DNA of 21,842 nt from the NCBI GenBank assembly GCA_050747865.1, contig JBOGJI010000077.1, forward strand, positions 1-21,842, read 5' to 3'. A model generated the notes under the pieces. The model made no database searches and was not told the origin of the DNA. It worked only from the letters and a program-made list of their open reading frames with translations. A program made the position numbers and the translations under genes. Each line of letters starts with the position of its first letter. Within the stretch, counting starts at the first letter, position 1. Origin of the DNA: JBOGJI01 sp050747865. Its GTDB lineage: Bacteria; Acidobacteriota; Thermoanaerobaculia; Multivoradales; JAHEKO01. This document shows positions 1-5,844 of the stretch, one piece after another.

Positions 1-73
1 CTCCGCCGCCGAGCTCGTGCCTGACTACGTCGCCTACGTCCACGCCACCTACCAACGACTCGAGCTCACGACT

Positions 74-1240
74 TCAAAACCGCGGCCTCACCGCCAGAAT
101 CCCGCGCTTGCTGGCCGCCGCTAACACCTCGGCCTCGACACGCGCCTCATCGACGACAAACCCCTTACCCTCGGCCCGCAGGTACTTCCGATACCCGCGG
201 TTGCCCACCAGGGACTTGGCGCCGCGACGCAGGCGGTCAGCAAGGGCGGCGAGAATTGCCTCCCGGTCGGCCCGATCTTTCCGCCTCTCCTCACGTTCGA
301 GTGGGTAGCGGTGGGTTGAGTTGGATGCCGCCGCAGGTCAGGAAGAGCAAGGCGATGAGTGGGCGTGTCGAATGGAAGCCGAAGGCGCGGCGAGCGTCTT
401 CGCCCGGATCATCCCGCGATCGGCTACTAGGCACACCCGCTCGATGCCGAAGCGGTGGCGCAGCCGCTCGGCCACAGGCAGCAAGCGCGTCACGTCCGCC
501 GTATTGCCTGGCCACATCTCGCAACAGACCGGCAAGCCTTCTTGATCGAGCACCACGCCGACGACCATCTGCAACCGGTCCGGTCGGTGGTCCTTGCTGT
601 GGCCGTACTGGCCCAGCTCGTCGCCGCCGTCGCCCTCGAAGTAGATCGACGTGGTGTCGAAGAAGACCAGCTCGAGCGAGGAGAACAGATCCCGCCGGCG
701 CTCAAAGAGCCGCTCTTCGATCAGGTCTTTCAGCACCGGCTCTCCCTCGGCCAGCGGCTCCCCGAGCCAGGCCATGGCCCGGTAGGCATGATGGAGCGAC
801 AGCTCCTCGCTGCCCGGGATGCGGTAGGCGTCTCGCCAGGCGTAGCCGGCGCGGTCCGAGCCCGGCGCCACCAGCCGGTGCAGCACCTCGAGGAAGATCG
901 CGCGCTCAACGGGAAACTCGAAGCGCCTGTCGACCAGGAGCTTCTCGATCACTTCGGCGCAGCCGGTCTCGTGCCACAGCCGCGCGAAGACGAGCGGCGC
1001 CCCGATGCGCCGGCAGGCGACCTCGGGCGCCCGGCCTCGCCGGTGCGCCGCGATCACCGTGAGCTTGTCGGCGAAGCGGGATGCGGACTCCAGGAAGGCT
1101 TCCAGTTGCCCAGAAGCCTGGAGCCGGTCGAGGCGTCCGAGCGTGGTCAGGACGCGCTGGCGCGTGCGACCGTGCTCCCAGCGATTCTCGACGATCTGCA
1201 GGTAGGTATGGCCTTTGACCTTCTTGTGGCGGAGGAACAT
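74..1240 (-). pseudogene. IS1634-family (IS4 superfamily) transposase remnant
   Basis: On the minus strand a transposase begins at ATG 1240 (MFLRHKKVKGHTYLQIVE), the usual N-terminus of IS1634-type enzymes. It keeps the first two catalytic aspartates of the DDE fold, in FFDTTSIYF and in CLVADRGMI. A longer in-frame start at 1345 exists but adds a non-family tail. After GMIRAKTLAA the family sequence stops, and a TGA occurs at 340-338. Family-like sequence returns in the same frame at 310 (KDRADREAILAALADRLRRG, VGNRGYRKYL) and ends at a TGA at 76-74. About 60-70 residues seem to be missing in the middle, and the C-terminal part with the catalytic Glu is absent. The element is dead and has no active role in the neighbouring genes. 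Intact terminal repeats were not found. Confidence 0.8.
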
Positions 1241-1348
1241 GGGCCTGGGGTTGGTTAGCACCGGAACCATAGCACGAGAAGAAAGCCACATCAATATGCT
1301 CACCGCACAGCGTTGGCACCATGTCGATGACCTGCGATCGACCACCGC

Positions 1349-1383
1349 ATCCGTAAGTGACTCCCGTAAAAAGACTTACGGAT
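1349..1383. repeat. 10-bp perfect inverted repeat between the IS remnant and the sialidase gene
   Basis: ATCCGTAAGT at 1349-1358 and its exact reverse complement ACTTACGGAT at 1374-1383 are separated by 15 bases. It lies outside the IS transposase and upstream of the sialidase start. It could be an operator, a hairpin in a leader, or an end of the decayed IS. There is no T-run that would make it a clear terminator. Confidence 0.6.
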
Positions 1384-1437
1384 CTGCTCGCGTCAAGAAG
1401 CCGAACTTGCTGTCGAAGATGGGTTATACTCATCAAC

Positions 1438-2853
1438 ATGCAAGCACTAAGATTTTTACTATTCCAAGTCCGGAAGGTCCGGCGAGGCGGGCGGGCCGTC
1501 GTGCTCGCGGCAGCTCTCCTCCTGGGCGGTGCGTCGCGGGGGATCGCCGAAGGCCCGTCGATCGAGGTCAGAGATCGGGTGCAGGTGAGCGGAGATCGCG
1601 CGAGCCTCCCTCACTTCGAGCCTCATCTCGCCGCTCACCCGACGGATCCCGCAGTGCTCCTGGGCGCCACGGTGACCCTTCCAGAGATCGACCCGCCGGG
1701 CGGCCTGAACGCCACCATCGTGAGCGGATTCCGCTCCGAGGACGGCGGCAGGTCCTGGTCCAGGTTCGATCTGCCCGCGTGCAACATCGATCCCTGGGTG
1801 ACCTTCGACGGCGACCGCGCCCATATCGCGTGCCTCGCCAGCGACCCGGCGTCGATCGTGGCCTACACGTCGCAGGACGGCGGTGTCACCTGGAACGGGG
1901 GGACGAGCGTTCCGCGCGGGGAGGGAGGCAGCACGGACCGCCCGATCCTGGTCGCGGCCTCTCGCGGAGGGACCGGAAGCGGAACCGTGTACGCCGTCTT
2001 CGGTCAGCACTTCCCGGCAGAGGGACTTTCCCAGACGCTGTTCGGCCCCTCCGTCAGCCGGTCGGAGGACGCGGGCCGAAGCTTCGAAACGCCGTACTTT
2101 CTACGGCACGACAACCTTCAGCAGCAACCTATCGCCGCGCTCGCGCTCTCGGACAGCAGCCTGGCGGTGCTGTTCATGGACTTCGCCGGTCCCGAAGGTT
2201 TGCTGGAGCACCGCAGGACCTGGCTCGCCCTATCCGAGGGTCGCGGTCGCTCCTTCGCAACTCCGACCCTGGTGCTGGAGCAGCGCGATCACGAGATGCC
2301 GTGGTCGGCCGCGGTCGACGCCTCGTCCGAGCACAAGGACCGGATCTACGTGGTGGCGGACGGGTTCTGGAAGCGGCGGGGAGCCCGCCCCGACGACCTG
2401 CCCCCCGACGGCGCCGGGCTCTTCGTGATCTCGTCCGACGATGGTGGCAGGTCCTGGTCGCGCCGGAGGCCGGTCACCGACCCCTCGGTCCGCTCCAACC
2501 AGGAGACGCCCGCCATCGGGGTGAACCGGGACGGGGTGGTGGGAGTCGCGTGGTACGACACCCGCCACGACCCGCGCGGAGAGTGCTTCGACCTATACTT
2601 CACGGCCTCCCTCGACGGCGGCGAGAGCTTCCTGCCGAGCGTCCGGGTGACCCCGGAGACCTCCTGCCCCCGGGCCGTCGTCGAGCAGCGAGGGGTAGCC
2701 GCCCGCTGGCCCTTCGGCGGCGACTACAGCGGCCTGGCGGCCGCCGTGGACGGAAAGTTCCACCTGTTCTGGGCCGACAGCAGCGCCGGCGTCTACCAGG
2801 TGTGGTCCGCGGCGGTGCGGGTCCTACCGGACGCCTCCCAGAAACCTCGCTGA
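1438..2853 (+). CDS. Secreted sialidase-like (BNR/Asp-box) beta-propeller protein
   Basis: The 471-residue product from ATG 1438 starts with a basic segment and the hydrophobic stretch AVVLAAALLLGGASRGIAEG, a likely Sec signal peptide, so it should be exported. The rest carries repeated Asp-box-like motifs (SxDxGxxW/F): SEDGGRSWSRF, SQDGGVTWNGG, SEDAGRSFETP, SSDDGGRSWSRR and SLDGGESFLPS. These are typical of six-bladed sialidase/BNR propellers. Catalytic residues of a true neuraminidase (Arg triad, Tyr/Glu) cannot be assigned with confidence, so substrate and activity are open. A longer in-frame start at 1357 would place the 1349-1383 palindrome in the coding sequence and put residues before the signal peptide, so 1438 is preferred. 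A TATACT hexamer (1425-1430) sits 7 bases before this ATG, with no Shine-Dalgarno sequence, which could mean a leaderless transcript. The gene is upstream of, and probably not part of, the lasso operon. Confidence 0.75.
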   Translation: MQALRFLLFQVRKVRRGGRAVVLAAALLLGGASRGIAEGPSIEVRDRVQVSGDRASLPHFEPHLAAHPTDPAVLLGATVTLPEIDPPGGLNATIVSGFRSEDGGRSWSRFDLPACNIDPWVTFDGDRAHIACLASDPASIVAYTSQDGGVTWNGGTSVPRGEGGSTDRPILVAASRGGTGSGTVYAVFGQHFPAEGLSQTLFGPSVSRSEDAGRSFETPYFLRHDNLQQQPIAALALSDSSLAVLFMDFAGPEGLLEHRRTWLALSEGRGRSFATPTLVLEQRDHEMPWSAAVDASSEHKDRIYVVADGFWKRRGARPDDLPPDGAGLFVISSDDGGRSWSRRRPVTDPSVRSNQETPAIGVNRDGVVGVAWYDTRHDPRGECFDLYFTASLDGGESFLPSVRVTPETSCPRAVVEQRGVAARWPFGGDYSGLAAAVDGKFHLFWADSSAGVYQVWSAAVRVLPDASQKPR

Positions 2854-2875
2854 CCCCCTCGGAGTCGGCGAGCGC

Positions 2876-2904
2876 TTGCAATCCGTTTCATGTTCGTATA
2901 TCTT
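2876..2904 (+). promoter_or_regulatory. Candidate sigma70-type promoter of the lasso operon
   Basis: TTGCAA (2876-2881) and TATCTT (2899-2904) are separated by 17 bases, each matching four of six consensus positions. They lie just after the sialidase stop in an AT-richer patch. A start near 2911 would give a 5' leader of about 290 nt before the precursor gene. This is inferred from sequence only. Confidence 0.4.
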
Positions 2905-3185
2905 CATCTCGTGCAACAGTCCCGCCCTGGAATTCGAAGGTTCAGCGCACCGACGAGCTGAGCAAGGATCACTGCCTTCCGTGGTGAGGGCGCTGATCCG
3001 CTCCCCCCGTCCGAGCCTGTGTTGGTGAGCCGTAGCTCGGGCTCCACAGGCCGCCCGACCCCGAATCGAATCGACCTTCCGGCCCGCGTCGCCTTGCGGC
3101 GACCGGTCCGGCTGCACCGACCGGCACGGTGGCTCTTCGAGCAGATGCCGGGCGAGGGGTACCACCCCACTCGCATTCCCGAACG
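2905..3185 (+). other. Long untranslated leader with two imperfect hairpins before the lasso precursor
   Basis: No convincing gene lies between the sialidase and the precursor. Two structured spots are visible. At 3015-3051, GCCTGTG pairs with CACAGGC around an internal loop and an inner GAGC-cgta-GCTC hairpin. At 3152-3174, GCGAG/CTCGC and GGGT/ACCC form a bulged stem ending 11 bases before the ribosome binding site of the precursor. They could control transcription or translation of the precursor. No known riboswitch class was recognised. Confidence 0.35.
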
Positions 3186-3196
3186 AAAGGAGGTGA
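3186..3196 (+). promoter_or_regulatory. Very strong Shine-Dalgarno sequence of the lasso precursor
   Basis: AAAGGAGGTGA is a near-perfect complement of the 16S rRNA 3' end and is nine bases (counted from AGGAGG) before ATG 3203. It is the best ribosome binding site in the window and fixes the start of the small precursor gene. Confidence 0.85.
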
Positions 3197-3202
3197 GACT
3201 CG

Positions 3203-3361
3203 ATGAAGGTTCAGAACGCCAAGACGTTCGACCCGCGAGAGGAGTACACGGCTCCGAAGATGGTGGAGTTCGGTGAGATCCTGCTCCTCACCCGGGGCAC
3301 AGGTTGAAGCACTTGATGGGACGTCGGCTCTGGTTGGGTGAAGCCGAAGCCGGACAACTAG
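3203..3361 (+). CDS. Lasso peptide precursor (A), apparently with two in-frame UGA (Sec) codons
   Basis: The leader (residues 1-31) has the lasso hallmarks for RRE binding and cleavage: Y15-T-A-P18-K-M20, G24, then LLLT30-R31 with Thr at the penultimate position. Cleavage after R31 makes Gly32 core residue 1. Conventional translation ends after Gly-Thr-Gly at UGA 3305-3307, which leaves no usable core. If this UGA and UGA 3314-3316 are decoded, translation reaches TAG 3359-3361. The core is then GTGUSTUWD plus VGSGWVKPKPDN (21 residues, 52 in total), with Asp at position 9, the right place for a Gly1-Asp9 isopeptide ring. B2, C, D and B1 follow, and selA, tRNA-Sec, selB and a Sec-containing selD lie downstream. 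Known: lasso rings have 7-9 residues closed on Asp or Glu. Inferred: both UGA codons encode selenocysteine. Alternatives are a mutated or misread precursor. Confidence is high for the leader and moderate for the readthrough. Confidence 0.8.
3317..3354 (+). promoter_or_regulatory. Candidate SECIS hairpin(s) downstream of the lasso-core UGA codons
   Basis: Two mutually exclusive hairpins can form inside the core coding sequence. In one, TCGGCT (3324-3329) pairs with AGCCGA (3342-3347) around a 12-nt loop. In the other, TCTGGTT (3329-3335) pairs with AGCCGGA (3348-3354), including two G-U pairs, around a loop that begins GGG. For the second, the loop starts 20 nt after the second UGA and 29 nt after the first, a spacing compatible with bacterial SECIS elements, which need a G at the start of the apical loop. 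Neither is as clean as the selD element, so assignment is tentative. Confidence 0.45.
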
Positions 3362-3390
3362 TGTCCGAAAGCCCGTAGGACAGAGCCGAC

Positions 3391-3411
3391 AGGTAGGCAG
3401 TTTGCCTACCT
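3391..3411 (+). terminator. Perfect 9-bp hairpin after the precursor gene
   Basis: AGGTAGGCA (3391-3399) pairs exactly with TGCCTACCT (3403-3411) around a GTT loop. It begins 30 bases after TAG 3361. No long T-run follows, so it may be a partial terminator or an RNA-stabilising end that raises precursor mRNA over the enzyme genes. Its position fits a gene ending at 3361 rather than at 3307. Confidence 0.6.
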
Positions 3412-3418
3412 TCACTCA

Positions 3419-3454
3419 GACCCTCACCCCGGGATACACCTCGGGGTGAGGGTC
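3419..3454 (+). terminator. 13-bp GC-rich hairpin between the precursor and B2
   Basis: GACCCTCACCCCG (3419-3431) pairs exactly with CGGGGTGAGGGTC (3442-3454) around a 10-nt loop. It is the second of two tandem hairpins before the biosynthetic genes. With no T-run, it probably acts as an attenuator or mRNA processing/stability element, as is common between RiPP precursor and enzyme genes. It is too far (over 100 nt) from the UGA codons to serve as a bacterial SECIS. Confidence 0.65.
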
Positions 3455-3479
3455 GTCTGTTGGACGGTCACGATTCATC

Positions 3480-3926
3480 ATGCAAACCATCGACGGCAAG
3501 GCAGGCACCTCGAGAGACGCGCCAGATCTCGATCGGATGACGACGGTGAGGGCGTTCCTCCTCTTCCTCTTTCTCGACATCGGTTTCGGGCTGTTCGGTT
3601 TCGAGAGGGTCAACCGTTTCCTGATGCGATCGCGGCCACGGCGAGACCCCGCGAACCCCTCCTGGGGTCGGGAGCGGGCCCTGGCCACCTTCGAGGCCGT
3701 GCAGAAGGCCACCATGTTCTACTACCGCAAGCGCAAGGACTGCCTTCCGAAGGCACTCACCACCTTCCACCTGCTGCGCCGCCAGGGGCTCGCCGCGAGT
3801 CTCTGCTACGGAGTCAAGAAGTTCCCGTTCGAAGCTCACACCTGGGTGGAGTCGCAGGGTGAGATCCTCGACGACTTCCCCGCCCGCGTCACCCGGTACA
3901 GGGTGATCCACCGGGTCTCCGCCTGA
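3480..3926 (+). CDS. Lasso peptide maturation protease B2 (transglutaminase-like)
   Basis: This 148-residue protein is the B2 cysteine protease that removes the leader before cyclisation. The family triad is visible: Cys88 in KDCLPKALTTFHLL, His120 in FEAHTWVE and Asp132 in GEILDD. Ahead of it is the usual hydrophobic N-terminal helix, VRAFLLFLFLDIGFGLFGF (about residues 23-41), and LLGF-like residues typical of B2 proteins. The start is uncertain: ATG 3480 lacks a clear Shine-Dalgarno, and ATG 3537 (M20) would still keep all conserved parts. It ends 10 bases before the cyclase gene, so the two are translated together. Its partner in trans is the RRE protein B1 at 7659-7943, since B1 and B2 are separate genes here. 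If the core contains Sec, this enzyme cuts between Arg31 and Gly32. Confidence 0.9.
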   Translation: MQTIDGKAGTSRDAPDLDRMTTVRAFLLFLFLDIGFGLFGFERVNRFLMRSRPRRDPANPSWGRERALATFEAVQKATMFYYRKRKDCLPKALTTFHLLRRQGLAASLCYGVKKFPFEAHTWVESQGEILDDFPARVTRYRVIHRVSA

Positions 3927-3936
3927 AGATCGACCG

Positions 3937-5844
3937 ATGAGGGCAGTGATCGGAGCCGTGGCGTCGCTCGACGGCAGTCCCGTCGACCGCGAGGAGATCG
4001 CCTCGCTCGCAGGTCGTGCCCGGCTACCCTGGGGAGGGCGCGCACGGATCTGGGCCGGCGACGAGATCGGCCAGTTGTGGATCCCCGCCCGGCCGGTCGC
4101 CGACGGTCCGGCCGCCGGCGGGAAGCGTCTCCGCTTCGAGTCGGGGCGCTACACGGCCGTCCTCGACGGCACCCTGGACAACCGCTCCGAGCTGGCTTCC
4201 GAGCTGGGTCTCGAATGCGACCCGACGGATCCCCCCCGACCCGAGGAGGTCGTCGTAGCCGCCTATGAGCGATGGGGCGTCGACAGCGCCGCCCGGCTGG
4301 TCGGCGAGCTCGCGGTCATCCTCTGGGATGCACGGGAGCGAACGGTGTTCGCACTCCGGGATGCTTTCGGTTGCAGGGAGCTCTTCTACCGCCGGCGCGA
4401 AAACCGCCTCCTGATCGCTTCGCAGCTCCAGATGCTGGTCGAGCGGCCGGCTCCGTCCGATGTCGACGAGGACTACGTCGCCGACTTCCTGGCCAAGCAG
4501 TTCTTCTACACCGCGAGGACTCCGATCCGCAGCGTGCGCCGCCTTCAGTCCGCGCACTGGCTCACCTTCGCGGCCGGCCAGCTCACCACGCAACGCTACT
4601 GGTCGCTGCCCGACCGTGACCACGACCTTCCGGACGACGTCGACTCCGCGGAGAGCTTCCTGGAGCTGCTGCGCGAAGGCGTCGAGCGCTGCCTGCTGAC
4701 CGACGGCCGCACCTGGGCCGAGCTGTCCGGCGGGCTCGACTCGTCGTCGATCGTCTGCCTGGCCCACGAGATCCTGCAGCAGCGTCCCGACCGGCTTCGG
4801 GACTTCGGCACCCTCACCATGACCTACCACTCCACGCCGCAGTCTGACGAACGGGAGTGGTCCCGCGCGGTAGTCGAACGAACCGGCATCCGCAACGTCG
4901 AGGTCCCGTGTGACGACCGATTCTTCGAGGGCATGGAAGAGGCTTCCTTGTATCGGAACGAGCCTCACTTCGGGATCCTCTGCCACCCGATGTTCGAAGC
5001 CGAGGCGAAGGCCCTGCACGAGGCGGGGGTCGACTCCGTGCTGAGTGGAGCCCGCGCGGAGAGCGTGGTGCTGAGCGACTCGGTGCCGCCGGTCCACCTG
5101 GCGGACCATCTGCGCGCCTTGCGTTTCGGCTCCTTCCTGCGGGAGCTGCGCCGTTGGCAGCGGGGAATGAAGCAACCGCTTCTCAACCTGGCCCTCCGCT
5201 TCGGCCTCTGGCCGCTCTTGAGGCCCCGGCTGTTCTACTCCTCCCCGGAGGACAAGGGTGGAGTCGATGCCTGGGTGGACAGGGACTTCGCGCGGAGAAT
5301 GGAGCTCGGAGCACGAGCTCAGCGCGGTCATCTCACCGAGCGCTTCTCCAGCCGGGCGAGGCAGGTCGTGGCCGAGGGGCTCGCGCGCTCCGAGCAGATG
5401 GTGGCCCGCGGGCTCGGCGACTGGGCGTTCGAGATGCGACATCCGTTTCTCCATCGCCCGCTCGTCGAGCGGGCGATGGAGATCCCGTGGGAGCAGAAGG
5501 TTTCGCCTGACGAGAACAAGCCCCTTCTCCGCAGGGCGATGGAGGGCAGGATGCCCGAACCGGTCCGCACGCGCAGGGGGACGCGGGGGCCCGGCCCCGC
5601 CGGCTACAAGGCCTACGCGGCTCGCTGGAGCGCGATCGAGCCGGTGGTGAGCTCCTCGCTCCTGGTCGAGATGGGCTATCTCGACCGGGCGGAGTTCACG
5701 AAGGCCGCCGAGCTGGTTCGCTTCGGCGCCGCGACCCGGTTCGGAGCGTTCACCTCCTGCCTGGCCTTCGAGTACTGGCTCCGGACACTGGTCGAGCCGT
5801 CGGTCGAGGCACCAGCCGTGGAAACGAGCTCGGAACTCCCGTGA
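3937..5844 (+). CDS. Lasso cyclase C (asparagine synthetase-like macrolactam synthetase)
   Basis: The 635-residue product has an N-terminal glutaminase-like domain (about 1-200) lacking the catalytic Cys at position 2 (it begins MRAVIG) and a C-terminal synthetase domain with the PP-loop SGGLDSSS at 264-271. Such enzymes adenylate the ring Asp/Glu side chain and join it to the N-terminal amine of the core, giving the isopeptide-closed lasso. Loss of the N-terminal Cys is expected because ammonia is not needed. The segment LSGARAESVVL (about residues 369-379) occupies the place of the usual SGxGGDE motif and looks diverged. The gene follows B2 and overlaps the exporter start by four bases, which indicates translational coupling. 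The proposed substrate would close Gly1 to Asp9. Confidence 0.9.
   Translation: MRAVIGAVASLDGSPVDREEIASLAGRARLPWGGRARIWAGDEIGQLWIPARPVADGPAAGGKRLRFESGRYTAVLDGTLDNRSELASELGLECDPTDPPRPEEVVVAAYERWGVDSAARLVGELAVILWDARERTVFALRDAFGCRELFYRRRENRLLIASQLQMLVERPAPSDVDEDYVADFLAKQFFYTARTPIRSVRRLQSAHWLTFAAGQLTTQRYWSLPDRDHDLPDDVDSAESFLELLREGVERCLLTDGRTWAELSGGLDSSSIVCLAHEILQQRPDRLRDFGTLTMTYHSTPQSDEREWSRAVVERTGIRNVEVPCDDRFFEGMEEASLYRNEPHFGILCHPMFEAEAKALHEAGVDSVLSGARAESVVLSDSVPPVHLADHLRALRFGSFLRELRRWQRGMKQPLLNLALRFGLWPLLRPRLFYSSPEDKGGVDAWVDRDFARRMELGARAQRGHLTERFSSRARQVVAEGLARSEQMVARGLGDWAFEMRHPFLHRPLVERAMEIPWEQKVSPDENKPLLRRAMEGRMPEPVRTRRGTRGPGPAGYKAYAARWSAIEPVVSSSLLVEMGYLDRAEFTKAAELVRFGAATRFGAFTSCLAFEYWLRTLVEPSVEAPAVETSSELP

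Noticed and set aside
2..124. Possible C-terminal coding fragment (ending TAA at 124) on the plus strand at the window edge
   Set aside because: Only 40 residues, no recognised motif and overlaps the end of the transposase remnant; too little to call.
338..340. In-frame TGA in the IS transposase as another Sec codon
   Set aside because: Sequence around it is not family-like, a block of the protein is missing and no suitable hairpin context was evident; it is simply decay.
455..1258. Plus-strand frame opposite the transposase remnant
   Set aside because: Antisense shadow of the clear transposase sequence.
3019..3276. An 85-residue plus-strand frame upstream of and overlapping the precursor start
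   Set aside because: It has no lasso leader motif and overlaps the strong Shine-Dalgarno and precursor in another frame; it is a chance frame.
3305..3316. UGA read as tryptophan (genetic code 4/25) in the lasso precursor
   Set aside because: TGG codes Trp in the same core (3317, 3335), other genes (sialidase, cyclase, exporter) end in TGA as a normal stop, and the window has tRNA-Sec(UCA) and SelB, so Sec is the better explanation.
3419..3454. The 13-bp hairpin as SECIS for the lasso UGAs
   Set aside because: It lies over 100 nt after the UGA codons and past the TAG. Bacterial SECIS elements lie close downstream, inside the coding sequence.
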